Assembly: GCA_964624165.1 (NCBI GenBank) | Contig: CAZUWG010000001.1 | Location: forward strand, 1 to 64,000 | DNA: 64,000 nucleotides | From: OLB19 sp964624165 | GTDB taxonomy: Bacteria; Patescibacteriota; Minisyncoccia; Phycocordibacterales; UBA918 | Direction of reading: 5' to 3' | Shown: piece after piece, positions 25,245-34,559 of the stretch | Layout: every line of letters begins with the position of its first letter | Numbering within the stretch: the first letter of the stretch is position 1 | Notes under the pieces: generated by a model | Database searches by the model: none | The model's input: the letters and a program-made list of their open reading frames with translations, nothing else | Told to the model about the DNA's origin: nothing | Made by a program: the position numbers and the translations under genes

Positions 25245-26165
25245 ATGGATACTGTTGATATTAAAGGAACTTTATACAAAAAGTCATCTCTGATTGCCGA
25301 GGATTTTGGTTATACAACCGATTATGTCGGTCAACTTTGTCGGTCTGGCAAGGTGGCCGCACAGATGGTGGGTCGTAGTTGGTATGTAGATCCAGAATCG
25401 GTTCAGGCATATCGAGAACATCGCTACGAGCCAGATGAGGCTCAAAAGAGTGAGACTACTTCGTGGGAGAAGAGCAGGCCCGCTGCGCAGGTCGAGTATA
25501 AAAAAAGTACTGACACTCAATCTGGCAGAGAAGAGATAAATGGTTTTTCGCCGCTGCGACAGCGACAGGGTTTCGCTCTGCCGCAGTATGTTAGAGAGCT
25601 CTCTTACGAAGAAGATACGGCTGATCTCGTGCCCGTACTTAAAAAACCAGAGGTGCAAAGAGAGGAAAGTAAAAGCAATCCAATTGCAGTAAATATCGTG
25701 CTCGATAAAAAACCTGCCAAAACCCCGCCAACTGCTTCATTTGAAACTGAAATCAGGCCTGATAAAAGTGTCATTGCGGTTAGGGAGAGTCTTAAGCTGG
25801 AGCATAAAATAGCCCCCAAATCCTTTACTGTAAAGAAAAAGCAGGTTGAGACCTTAGCTTTTGCTAAAGATAACAAGTTGGCAAAAGTGAGTAAAATAAA
25901 TAAGCAAACAAAGGTAAAGCGCAACCCACCACCAACGATTTCACAAAATCCGGCACCAAGAAAAGCAAAAAATTCAATTTTAGCTTTAAAAATAAGTCTT
26001 TTCACTCTGGCGTGTTTTGTGTTTGGCGGTCTGGCGACCGTCGCATTTTATGGAGTTAGTGTGCTTTCATATGAAAAAGACTCGGAGTATATGGTGTTGA
26101 GTTACGAGGTGTCTTTTCCGGAAAATATTCCCGCGTGGATTGGTGATTTTATCCACGCTTTTTAG
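25245..26165 (+). CDS. Membrane-anchored protein with N-terminal helix-turn-helix
   Basis: About 306 aa. The N-terminal ~60 residues are a MerR/excisionase-like helix-turn-helix (GTLYKKSSLIAEDFGYTTDYVGQLCRSGKVAA..VGRSWYV), a type common in CPR. A long charged Lys/Pro-rich linker (about 65-245) leads to one C-terminal membrane span (LALKISLFTLACFVFGGLATVAFYG) and a short external tail. The layout suggests a DNA- or peptide-binding cytoplasmic head tethered to the membrane. ATG 25245 is chosen as the start of the conserved domain; upstream ATGs at 25191 and 25224 are possible. Confidence 0.7.
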   Translation: MDTVDIKGTLYKKSSLIAEDFGYTTDYVGQLCRSGKVAAQMVGRSWYVDPESVQAYREHRYEPDEAQKSETTSWEKSRPAAQVEYKKSTDTQSGREEINGFSPLRQRQGFALPQYVRELSYEEDTADLVPVLKKPEVQREESKSNPIAVNIVLDKKPAKTPPTASFETEIRPDKSVIAVRESLKLEHKIAPKSFTVKKKQVETLAFAKDNKLAKVSKINKQTKVKRNPPPTISQNPAPRKAKNSILALKISLFTLACFVFGGLATVAFYGVSVLSYEKDSEYMVLSYEVSFPENIPAWIGDFIHAF

Positions 26166-26230
26166 TTTTTGGCCAATAAAATTTCTTGCTGGTGCGCTAT
26201 CATGGATAGTGTACCCAAATATAGAGTAAT

Positions 26231-29200
26231 ATGAAGTTTTTGACCCTTAGTAAAAATAAACTTCAATTTTATGTAGCTGCGGGCGTTTCTCTAGCGCTGT
26301 TTTTTTTCTATACGCTTACTACCTTTGCAGCCATTAATCCCGAGATAAATTATCAAGGAAAGTTAGTTGATAATGTGGGAGCGCTAGTGGCCGATGGTGC
26401 GTATAGTATGGAGTTTCGTTTTTATACCGTAGCGACCAGCGGAACAGCTATTTGGAATGAAACACAAAGTGTGACGGTTACGGATGGACTTTTCTCTGTG
26501 CTGCTTGGCGACGTCAGTAGTCTGTCGGGAGTTGATTTTGATCAGACTTTATACCTCGGTATCGAAGTTGCCAGTGACGGAGAGATGACGCCGCGCAAAA
26601 GAATCGGCTCGGTGCCGACGGCGTTTGTGGCAGAGACTGCAAATGATGCCGAGCTACTGAGTGGAATTGCTTCTTCCTCTTTTGTGCGAAGCGACGCGGC
26701 AGATACGGTCTCGGCCTCAAGCTCGAGCACTCTCTTGTCGATAGTGCAAAGCGGGTCGGGGAATGTATTTAATTTATTTTCTGGCGCTACAGAAATATTC
26801 ACGGCCTTAAATGACGGCAACATCGGCATCGGCACCACCACCCCGTCAAGCAAGCTGTCTGTCGCCGGTGATCTCTACGTCACCGGTGCCTTCCGCGATA
26901 GTGGAAATAGCGCCGGCACAAACGGCTACGTTCTGCTCTCGACCGGCACCGGCACCGACTGGGTCGCCACTTCGAGCNNNNNNNNNNNNNNNNNNNNNNN
27001 NNNNNNNNNNNNNNNNNNNNNNNNNNNNNNNNNNNNNNNNNNNNNNNNNNNNNNNNNNNNNNNNNNNNNNNNNNNNNTGGGAATTACCGGAGGAGGAGGT
27101 GGTGGAGTAACGACTGTCTACAAAAATACTGTTGAGAATGTCATCTCTTCGACTACGCTACAGGATGACGACGAGCTCTTCTTTTCGGTTGGTGCAGATG
27201 AGCAGTGGGCTTTTCGGTTTGCAATGTTTGTTAATTCCGCAACCGCAGCCGATCTGCGGGTAGCGGTAACAGGCCCAACCGGTGCAACGTGTCGTTATGG
27301 AGTGCAAGATGTTGAAAACGCTGTTTCTGTCGTAGCCACCACTTGTGGAGCAGCGATTACCGCCATTGCCACCAGCGGTACGACTCCTACGACTGAAGAT
27401 ATTTATGAAGTGGTCGGTACAATCGATACAGCGAGTACAAGTGGTATTGTGCGGTTGCAATGGGCGCAGCAGACAAGTACCGCCAGTAATACTACCGTTC
27501 ACCCCGGGAGTTATGTGACTGCCTATCCGGTGGGTGCGGCAGGGGGAGGGTCAGGAAGTTTGTGGTCAGAAAACGCCAGCGATATTTACTACACCGCGGG
27601 CAATGTTGGAATTGGGACACCAACGCCCACTCAGGATCTTCATGTCGCCGGTAACGCTCGGATTGAAGGCGCTTTATATGACAGCAGCAACAGCGCTGGT
27701 ACGAGCGGGTACGTACTTCAGACTACTGGAACGGGCTTCTCATGGGTCGCCACTTCGAGCTTGGGGCTAGGCGGTGGGGACACTCTTGGTAGCTTAAGCG
27801 ACGTCACACTCACCGCCCCCGGCTCCGGAGAATTCCTTAGCTACAACGGTAGCGCCTGGGTTAATGTGGCTGCGCCTTCAGGTGGATCACTCTTCACCGA
27901 CAGTGGAACACTCACCTACCTGACGAGCACCACCGACAACCTAGCGGTCGGTACTAGTACGCAGATTGGGAGCGCGCGACTGACGGTTGATGGGGATATC
28001 GCCATTCCGCTAGGGAGCGCTTTCATGGTGGGTACGGAGACGGTACTGCGGAAATATGATGGTGCATACTTTGGTCCGACCAACCTTTACGTCGGATCGA
28101 CAGCGGGAAGCATCAATAGTGCCTTGGCATTTAATAACACCGCCCTTGGCCAAGAGTCACTCACAAGCTTAACTGATGGACAAGGCAACACCGCCCTTGG
28201 TGCAGGGACACTTCAGAGCCTTACTGTTGGTGGTGGTAATGTAGCGGTCGGTCATTCTTCGATGCAAAGTGGGAGTGGCGGTTATAACAACACGGCAGTC
28301 GGTGCAAATTCACTTCAGAATAATACAGCGAACGACAACACAGCCGTAGGAGCAAGTGCTCTCAATAGTAATACTTCAGGACAAGACAATACTGCCGTCG
28401 GTTCCGGTGCCCTGTACAGTAATACTACTGGTACTTATAACGTAGCGATTGGAAAGAATGCCCTTCAGGCTAATGCGTCTTCAAGTAATAGCATAGCAAT
28501 AGGCTTTAATGCCCTGGCCAACAGTACCGCAGGAGACAATACTGCGATCGGGATCGGTTCGCTTGGTTCAAATACAACCGGTACCCAAAACCTCGGGTTG
28601 GGTGTCTATTCACTTCAGAGCAATACGACAGGAAGTAACAACGTAGCGCTGGGCGCCTTTGCTATGTCGTCCAATGTGGGTGGTAGTGAAAACGTGGCGA
28701 TTGGTGATGATGCATTATCAAGTAACGTGAGCGGAGAATACAACATCGCAATCGGCAAAAATACTGGTCGTGATATTACCGGCGCTAGCTCTTCAGGCGC
28801 CAACACCATGATCGGCTTTAATACCGGTCGAGGGGTCACTACTGGTACCAACAACACCATTATCGGTGCCAACGTCACTGGCCTTTCTGCATCTCTTTCA
28901 AACACCATCATTCTCGCCGATGGGTCAGGCAATCAGCGCCTCTTTATTGATAGTGATGGTGATGTCGGGATTAAGCAGACTACACCGAATACCGCGCTTC
29001 ATGTGGGAGGTACAGGTGTGACGGATGGGACAAGTTTGCTTACATTGCAGGATGCTAATAGTACCTGTGTCTTTAATGCTGATACGGGTAGTCCTACTTG
29101 TGGTTCAGATATTCGCCTTAAGAAAGACGTGCGTCACATTGAAAATGAGCTTGAAACAATTCTTGCTCTTGAGCCAAAGTTCTGGCGCTTTAAGAGTGAT

Positions 29201-29911
29201 AGTTCAGAAGATAGAAGAACACTGAGAAGCGGCTTCATCGCTCAGGAGGTAGAAAAAGTGTTGCCGGAACTTGTCTCTGAGAACACATGGATTGATGGAT
29301 CAAAGAAAAAGTTCCTCAATATCTCTGGTATGATTCCTTATATAGTAGGAGCCATCAAGGAGTTGTGGGCAGAGGTGCGAGAAAACCGCACCCGCATTGA
29401 AACCCTTGAAGCGCAGATTGAAACCCTCAAAGCGCAGATTGGAACACAAGCAGGAGGGGGAGCTGTCTACACCCCAGACCAAAGCGGCGGCGGGGGTGGT
29501 GGCGAACATGAGTCAGAAGGAGAGGGTGAAGGAGGCAGTGAGAGTGAGGCAGTGGAGGGAGGAGCTGATGAGAGTGAAGGAGCGGGGGGAGGAGAAATGG
29601 AGGGTGAGGGTGATGGGAGTGCGGCCAGTCCGGGTAATCCTGTGACTGACGAAGAAACAACTAATGATGTAGAAGAAGTAGAGACAGCAGAAGAAAATAA
29701 CGAGACTAAAGATGGAGAAGCTGATGGAGGTGCTGGTGTCAGTACTAGCGCCGGCACACCTCAGCCGACTAGCGAAAGCGGGTCTGCTACCGATGGAGGG
29801 TCTTCAAGTGAAAGCGGATCCACCACCGGCGGGTCTTCAGATGGAGGAGGCGAAAGTAGTGGCGGGAGTCCGCCCACACCTTCAGGCGGGGAGGGAGGAG
29901 AAGGAGGGTGA
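26231..29911 (+). CDS. Giant surface protein: adhesin-like head repeats plus S74 chaperone domain
   Basis: About 1226 codons including a 100-N gap. It has a signal-anchor (residues ~13-33) and a fibre-like N-terminal region, then a block (28134-28870) of ~14-residue repeats of the type NTAVGxxxLxxN, as in YadA-like trimeric adhesin heads. Next comes a Peptidase_S74 intramolecular chaperone domain (SDIRLKKDVRHIENELETI, then GFIAQEVEKVLPELV). In phage endosialidases S74 trimerises the fibre and then cuts itself off with the Ser and Lys of the SDIRLKK motif, both present. A coiled coil (ETLEAQIETLKAQIG) and a ~140-residue Gly/Glu/Ser tail end the protein. Probably an attachment fibre. Confidence 0.85.
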   Translation: MKFLTLSKNKLQFYVAAGVSLALFFFYTLTTFAAINPEINYQGKLVDNVGALVADGAYSMEFRFYTVATSGTAIWNETQSVTVTDGLFSVLLGDVSSLSGVDFDQTLYLGIEVASDGEMTPRKRIGSVPTAFVAETANDAELLSGIASSSFVRSDAADTVSASSSSTLLSIVQSGSGNVFNLFSGATEIFTALNDGNIGIGTTTPSSKLSVAGDLYVTGAFRDSGNSAGTNGYVLLSTGTGTDWVATSSXXXXXXXXXXXXXXXXXXXXXXXXXXXXXXXXXXGITGGGGGGVTTVYKNTVENVISSTTLQDDDELFFSVGADEQWAFRFAMFVNSATAADLRVAVTGPTGATCRYGVQDVENAVSVVATTCGAAITAIATSGTTPTTEDIYEVVGTIDTASTSGIVRLQWAQQTSTASNTTVHPGSYVTAYPVGAAGGGSGSLWSENASDIYYTAGNVGIGTPTPTQDLHVAGNARIEGALYDSSNSAGTSGYVLQTTGTGFSWVATSSLGLGGGDTLGSLSDVTLTAPGSGEFLSYNGSAWVNVAAPSGGSLFTDSGTLTYLTSTTDNLAVGTSTQIGSARLTVDGDIAIPLGSAFMVGTETVLRKYDGAYFGPTNLYVGSTAGSINSALAFNNTALGQESLTSLTDGQGNTALGAGTLQSLTVGGGNVAVGHSSMQSGSGGYNNTAVGANSLQNNTANDNTAVGASALNSNTSGQDNTAVGSGALYSNTTGTYNVAIGKNALQANASSSNSIAIGFNALANSTAGDNTAIGIGSLGSNTTGTQNLGLGVYSLQSNTTGSNNVALGAFAMSSNVGGSENVAIGDDALSSNVSGEYNIAIGKNTGRDITGASSSGANTMIGFNTGRGVTTGTNNTIIGANVTGLSASLSNTIILADGSGNQRLFIDSDGDVGIKQTTPNTALHVGGTGVTDGTSLLTLQDANSTCVFNADTGSPTCGSDIRLKKDVRHIENELETILALEPKFWRFKSDSSEDRRTLRSGFIAQEVEKVLPELVSENTWIDGSKKKFLNISGMIPYIVGAIKELWAEVRENRTRIETLEAQIETLKAQIGTQAGGGAVYTPDQSGGGGGGEHESEGEGEGGSESEAVEGGADESEGAGGGEMEGEGDGSAASPGNPVTDEETTNDVEEVETAEENNETKDGEADGGAGVSTSAGTPQPTSESGSATDGGSSSESGSTTGGSSDGGGESSGGSPPTPSGGEGGEGG
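26978..27077. other. Assembly gap (100 N) in the surface protein
   Basis: A run of 100 N, probably a placeholder. The left edge (GGGTCGCCACTTCGAGC) recurs at about 27745-27761, so a long internal repeat likely broke the assembly. The true size is unknown. Confidence 0.95.
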
Positions 29912-30027
29912 TTGTAGCAATAAGATACGTATAAAAATTATACACATCTAGAGAGAAATCGAGCAAAGAATTGGGAAATACTATGTCATAATTAATAAAT
30001 CAAGTAATTATAGTAATGCAGCACGAT

Positions 30028-30702
30028 ATGAAAACAATTGTAAATAATTTTATGTTCCAAGTAACTGCTTTTGCAGTCTTGGCCACAATGTTGTTCGCTG
30101 CTACAGAAGGTGTAGTGGCGACTGCACAGACGACGGATGAATTTATCATCACACAGGCGATCAACGGTGAAATTGCCTTTGCCACTACTGCCAGTGATGT
30201 CACCATGAGTACACCAATCGGTGCTCTGACCGGAGGAACTTCAACTGGCTCTACTCAGGTAGCGGTAACTACCAACGAGCCAGCCGGCTATTCAATGGAC
30301 ATTCGCTTCGCTGGGGATTCGGCTATGCAACGAGATGGTGGCGGGGGAGAGATTTCCGACTATACACCGATAGGTGCGTCAGACTTCACGTTTGATACTG
30401 CTACGGCAGCTGGTGAATTTGGGTACTCAGTCTCAGCTGATACCCCCGCTGACGCAGTAGCTGTGTTTCTAGACAATGGTACCTCTACCTGTGGATCTGG
30501 AGCTAGTAGTACAGTCGGGGCCTGTTGGGTCGCTCCAACGACGACTGACTTTGAGATCATCAACCGTAGCTCGGCGACTGGTCCAACAGGTGCTACGACA
30601 ACACTATCTTTTCAGGTATTCGTACCTCCAAACCCATCACCAACTATTCCAACCGGGGGCTACACCGCAACTGCAACACTAACGATTACTACTAACCCGT
30701 AA
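30028..30702 (+). CDS. Secreted beta-sandwich protein, WxL-like context (paralogue 1)
   Basis: A 224-aa protein with a signal peptide (cleavage near VVATAQT). It is paralogous to the product of 31668-32408: shared blocks are DVTMS..IGALTGG.S.GST, TT.EPAGY, DYTPIGA.DFTF.TA..GEFGYSV, CGSGA....GACW and PTGATTTLSFQV, ending TATLTITTNP. Two Cys in the CGSG and GACW blocks could form a disulfide. No WxL motif is visible. It probably forms an extracellular beta-sandwich that assembles with the anchored partner encoded next. ATG 30028 is preferred; 30016 is possible. Confidence 0.7.
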   Translation: MKTIVNNFMFQVTAFAVLATMLFAATEGVVATAQTTDEFIITQAINGEIAFATTASDVTMSTPIGALTGGTSTGSTQVAVTTNEPAGYSMDIRFAGDSAMQRDGGGGEISDYTPIGASDFTFDTATAAGEFGYSVSADTPADAVAVFLDNGTSTCGSGASSTVGACWVAPTTTDFEIINRSSATGPTGATTTLSFQVFVPPNPSPTIPTGGYTATATLTITTNP

Positions 30703-30707
30703 CTTTT

Positions 30708-31664
30708 ATGTTAATCCGAGTCATTCCGCTAGTGCTTTGTGCACTGACGCTCGTTTTATCTGCCTCTCTTACTTTTGCACAGGAGAGTCAGCTCGAGCGT
30801 GAGCAATCGCCCAATATGCAGGTGCAGGGTGACTTTGTGGTTGGTCCAGCAAAAACAGATATCGTAGTGAGTCCTGGAGAAGCGAGTACGTTCTTTCTTA
30901 CGATTACAAACCGTCTCGGAGTAGAGAAGGAGTTCTCACTTACGGTGGAAGATATCGCTGGTTCAGAGGATCCTTCTGAGGGAGTGGTCTTGCTCGGAGA
31001 AGATGCTGGTCCATACTCACTTCGTGACTACGTATCTTTGCCAGCAGGGAGTGTGACACTGGATCATGGTGAACAAGTGCGTATACCCGTCACGATCGCG
31101 CTTCCTCAAAATGCGGGACCTGATGGCCGTTATGGGACAGTAGTCGTTTCCACAGTATCAGATAAAACGCAAGAAGCAGAAAATATTCCAAGCTCGGTGA
31201 TCGTGTCACGTATTGGCTCTTTGATGTTTGTTTCAACACCGGGAGAAAAAAATCTGTCTGGTAGCTTAGAACGTTTCGGAACCCTTGAAGATAAACAATG
31301 GTACAAAGAAAGCCCAGTCACACTTGGCATACTTTATAAAAACAACGGAAATACTCACTTGACGCCATATGGTGAGTTGCGTATTTACAACCTTTTAAAT
31401 CAAGAAGTTGGTGCAGTCGATATTGAGCCGTGGTATGTACTGCCGCAATCATCTCGCTTGCGAGAAGTGACGTGGAATAAGAGCCCGCTCTTTGGTCGCT
31501 ACACTGCAGTGCTGACACTTTATAATGGATATGAACCGGTAGCCCAAAATGCTACCTATACTTTCTACGTAGTGAACGGGTGGTTTGTGGGTGGGGTACT
31601 GCTAGTAGCAGTGGTAGCCACTCTACTGTTCAGTCGTCGCAAAAAACGCTCGGCAACAAGATAG
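30708..31664 (+). CDS. DUF916/WxLIP-like anchored surface protein
   Basis: A 318-aa protein with a signal peptide (residues 1-24), two Ig-like halves (DIVVSPGEASTFFLTITNRLG, PVTIALPQNAGPDGRYGTVVVS, then VTLGILYKNNGNTHLTPYGELRIYN), a C-terminal membrane span (about 288-308) and a basic tail RRKKRSATR. This order, two beta domains plus membrane anchor plus Arg/Lys tail, is that of DUF916/DUF3324 (CscA/WxLIP) proteins that bind WxL proteins in Firmicutes. It sits between two paralogous secreted proteins, as in those loci. Homology is inferred from architecture and short motifs. Confidence 0.65.
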   Translation: MLIRVIPLVLCALTLVLSASLTFAQESQLEREQSPNMQVQGDFVVGPAKTDIVVSPGEASTFFLTITNRLGVEKEFSLTVEDIAGSEDPSEGVVLLGEDAGPYSLRDYVSLPAGSVTLDHGEQVRIPVTIALPQNAGPDGRYGTVVVSTVSDKTQEAENIPSSVIVSRIGSLMFVSTPGEKNLSGSLERFGTLEDKQWYKESPVTLGILYKNNGNTHLTPYGELRIYNLLNQEVGAVDIEPWYVLPQSSRLREVTWNKSPLFGRYTAVLTLYNGYEPVAQNATYTFYVVNGWFVGGVLLVAVVATLLFSRRKKRSATR

Positions 31665-31667
31665 GAT

Positions 31668-32408
31668 ATGAAATATCTTTTCGCTACATTCAGTATCGTC
31701 ACGCTCGTGCTGGTGGCTAATGTGAGTGAGGCAGAGGTACGTTCAAGTACCAATTATGGCATTGTACGTGATAGCATCAACACCGGTGGCGGACTATCTG
31801 GATCAACAAATTTTGGTCTTGAGTCAACGATGGGTGAGGTAGGGACAGGAAATGCCAGTAGTACAAACTACCAGCTACTTGCTGGCTATCAGCAGGTAGA
31901 AAGCTCGTTTCTGTCATTGACGGCGGCAGCCAATGTGACGATGAGTCCAGCGCTCGGAGGTGTGACGGCCGGTGTTTCAAATGGAAGCACTTTTGTGGTA
32001 GCTACGACTGATGCGCCAGCTGGGTACCAGCTCTTTGTAAGCGCAGAGACTGCTCCGGCTTTGCGGTTTGGGGCCGAATCGATTGACGACTATACACCTG
32101 CTGGCGCAGCTCCGGACTTTACATTTGCTACCGCAGCTGGTGAGGCGCATCTTGGTTTTTCTGTTGAGAGTGACGATGCGGCCCCTGACTTTACTGAAGC
32201 GGCAGGTGTCTGTGGTAGCGGCAGTAACACGGCAGGGGCTTGCTGGGACGGTCTATCAACCACCGATCGCCTTGTCGCTAGTGGGAATAGTAATTATCCT
32301 ACCGGTGCCACCACCACACTCAACTTTAGAGTCGGGGTCGGCGAAGGTGCGATGGTGGTGCCAGGGACTTATACCAGTACGACCACTATAACTCTCACCG
32401 CCTTATGA
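31668..32408 (+). CDS. Secreted beta-sandwich protein, WxL-like context (paralogue 2)
   Basis: A 246-aa protein with a signal peptide (residues 1-22) and a short N-terminal region with two SSTNY motifs. A domain homologous to the product of 30028-30702 follows: ANVTMSPALGGVTAG.SNGST, DAPAGYQLF, DYTPAGAAPDFTFATAAGE, VCGSGSNTAGACWDGLSTTD and PTGATTTLNFRV. It probably has the same extracellular beta-sandwich fold and possible disulfide. It begins 3 nt after the DUF916-like gene and shares ATGA with the next gene, so the four genes form one operon. Confidence 0.7.
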   Translation: MKYLFATFSIVTLVLVANVSEAEVRSSTNYGIVRDSINTGGGLSGSTNFGLESTMGEVGTGNASSTNYQLLAGYQQVESSFLSLTAAANVTMSPALGGVTAGVSNGSTFVVATTDAPAGYQLFVSAETAPALRFGAESIDDYTPAGAAPDFTFATAAGEAHLGFSVESDDAAPDFTEAAGVCGSGSNTAGACWDGLSTTDRLVASGNSNYPTGATTTLNFRVGVGEGAMVVPGTYTSTTTITLTAL

Positions 32409-33454
32409 GGTACGTTGTCGGCTGTTTTGTATTGCTGTTTTGTTTGCCACAGATGGCGGGGGCGCAATTTGTGGATTCATTTACGATTGAAGCTGAGATT
32501 GCCGAAGAGAATTCTTCGGGTACGACTACAGCACCGACATCTAGTGGATCTGGTGTGCAAAGCGGTACCAGAGTCGACCGAGATGATGATGTAGTGCCGG
32601 TGGGAGTGCCAAATGTCCGCAATATACGTATAACGCCTTCTGGTAGTGAGCTAAATATCGAGTGGGATAACCCAGCTGTAGACTTCGCATCCATTCGAGT
32701 AATTAAGGGAGATTTTTTTGCTAAGGACATCTATGATGGGTGGACACTTTTTAATGCCGTTGGTGAGGCAGTGTTCGATGCTCGACCGGGAGAGGTGGGG
32801 GTATTTTATACTTTTTTTGTTGTGATGCCAGACGGTCGTACTTCTTCTGGGGTGAGCACATTTTATAAAGAAGAGGAGGCGCAGGTGCCAAAGGAGCCTC
32901 CAAGTACACCAAAGGAGCCGGAGCCCCTTTTAAAACCACTACCGCCTCTTGAGCCCTTACCAGAACCTCCACCGCCAGATTTTTGGGATGCGTTCCGGTT
33001 AGATGGGGTGCAGCGAGAGGGAATGATTCGCAGTATTGATGATATATTTGTAACACCGTTTTCCGCTCAGCAGGATATTACTTTTGTAATACCAGCCTAC
33101 GCGATCCCGAGCCAGATGAAAAGTATTGTCTTAACGCTTGAAAATAAAGAGACAGGAGTGTTTGAGCGTTTTCTCCTCAGACGACAAGGTAATGAGTTTA
33201 CTGCAGAGGTGCCACGTCGACTTATCGCTGGCCGATACACTGTGTATATTGATTTATATGATTTTGATGCTTTAAATCGCATGAGGCATCAGCGTACGAT
33301 TGACATCTATCCACATTATTTTGTTTCGCAGGATGATAAAAGCGGACAGGTCTTGCTGATGGACTATATTATTATTGTGTATGTCCTGTTGGCGATTTTC
33401 CTACTCGCACTGCTGGGGCGTTTATGGGTAGTTATAAAGAGGCCGGCTGTGTAA
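32405..33454 (+). CDS. Membrane-anchored surface protein with proline-rich linker
   Basis: A 349-aa protein: signal peptide (residues 1-20), a fibronectin-type-III-like domain (about 60-155, IRITPSGSELNIEWDNP...GVFYTFFVVMPDG), a Pro/Glu linker (about 160-195), a second beta-domain (about 215-310) and a C-terminal span (about 318-342) with a short cytoplasmic end. Not a named family. Translation is coupled to the preceding gene through an ATGA overlap. It probably anchors or presents the secreted partners of this operon. Confidence 0.72.
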   Translation: MRYVVGCFVLLFCLPQMAGAQFVDSFTIEAEIAEENSSGTTTAPTSSGSGVQSGTRVDRDDDVVPVGVPNVRNIRITPSGSELNIEWDNPAVDFASIRVIKGDFFAKDIYDGWTLFNAVGEAVFDARPGEVGVFYTFFVVMPDGRTSSGVSTFYKEEEAQVPKEPPSTPKEPEPLLKPLPPLEPLPEPPPPDFWDAFRLDGVQREGMIRSIDDIFVTPFSAQQDITFVIPAYAIPSQMKSIVLTLENKETGVFERFLLRRQGNEFTAEVPRRLIAGRYTVYIDLYDFDALNRMRHQRTIDIYPHYFVSQDDKSGQVLLMDYIIIVYVLLAIFLLALLGRLWVVIKRPAV

Positions 33455-33512
33455 TTTTCACGAGGTGGCGTATGATAAAGGAATATAGTAAGTAAACAGT
33501 AAACGGTTCATT

Positions 33513-34553
33513 ATGACAAAAGTAGCAATCAACGGGTTTGGAAGAATTGGTCGAGGTTTTTTTCGGTATGCTTTTAATAACCCAGACTACGAAGTGGTCG
33601 CCATTAACGATCTGGCTGATCCGGACAATCTGGCCTACCTTTTAAAGTACGACACTGTCTACGGCCCGGCTAATTTTTCTGTAGAAGTGAAAAATAAAGC
33701 ACTTTTTGTTGATGGTAAAAAAATTGAAGTCACAGCCGAGCGCGAACCCACAGCGCTACCATGGGGTGTGATGGGGATTGATGTAGTGATTGAATCTACT
33801 GGCGTTTTTACCAGCTACGAGAAAGCCAAGATGCACCTAACGGCAGGCGCAAAGCGAGTAGTGGTCTCTGCCCCACTTAAAGATGATCCGGCCGCCGCAG
33901 GTGTAAATGGTGCGACTGTTTTAGTGGGCGTCAATGAGCACGAACTCTCTACAAGCACAGTCACTTCAAATGCTTCGTGTACTACAAATGCCAGCAGCCC
34001 ACTGATAGGTATTCTTAAAGAAGCGATTGGGATTGAGAAGGCGGTCTTGAATACTGTCCATGCTTATACAGCAAGCCAGTCGCTCGTTGATGGTCCTGCA
34101 AAAAAAGATTTTCGCGGTGGTCGAGCTGGAGCACAAAATATTATTCCGACCACTACCGGAGCAGCGATAGCAACGACAATGGCGCATACAGATCTCAAAG
34201 ATAAATTTGACGGTATCGCCATGAGGGTGCCGGTGCCGGTGGGTTCGATTGTCGACATTACATTTATCGCTTCAAAAGACACTACGGTTGAAGAGGTGAA
34301 TGAAGCCCTCACGAAAGCGGCACAAAGCGATCGTTGGAAGAGAGTTTTTGCGGTGACGAACGAACCAATTGTTTCTTCAGACATCATTGGTGCGCCGTTT
34401 GGTTCGATTGCCGATCTTGCTATGACTAGGGTTGTTGATGGAAATCTTGTGAAAGTACTTGCTTGGTACGACAACGAAATGTCCTACATCCATACTCTTT
34501 CTGAGCACACAAAAGCGATTGCAAAATTCTTTAACGCTAAAACAGGAAATTAA
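33513..34553 (+). CDS. gap: Glyceraldehyde-3-phosphate dehydrogenase, type I
   Basis: A 346-aa cytoplasmic enzyme of glycolysis. The NAD-binding start is MTKVAINGFGRIGRGFFRYA, the catalytic cysteine lies in SNASCTTNAS, and the block SLVDGPAKKDFRGGRAGAQN and the ending SWYDNE-like AWYDNEMSYIHTL follow. Normal length. It leads a block of sugar-phosphate genes (rpiB, rpe, transketolase), which suggests a compact triose/pentose-phosphate module. Confidence 0.97.
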   Translation: MTKVAINGFGRIGRGFFRYAFNNPDYEVVAINDLADPDNLAYLLKYDTVYGPANFSVEVKNKALFVDGKKIEVTAEREPTALPWGVMGIDVVIESTGVFTSYEKAKMHLTAGAKRVVVSAPLKDDPAAAGVNGATVLVGVNEHELSTSTVTSNASCTTNASSPLIGILKEAIGIEKAVLNTVHAYTASQSLVDGPAKKDFRGGRAGAQNIIPTTTGAAIATTMAHTDLKDKFDGIAMRVPVPVGSIVDITFIASKDTTVEEVNEALTKAAQSDRWKRVFAVTNEPIVSSDIIGAPFGSIADLAMTRVVDGNLVKVLAWYDNEMSYIHTLSEHTKAIAKFFNAKTGN

Positions 34554-34559
34554 TTTTTC

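Noticed and set aside
28134..28870. Regularly spaced repeats that could suggest a CRISPR array
   Set aside because: The repeats are degenerate, in frame and encode the NTAVG adhesin-head motif; there are no identical direct repeats with unique spacers.
28990..29450. S74 domain as a sign of an integrated phage
   Set aside because: It is part of a signal-anchored surface protein; no capsid, terminase, integrase or att sites are visible.
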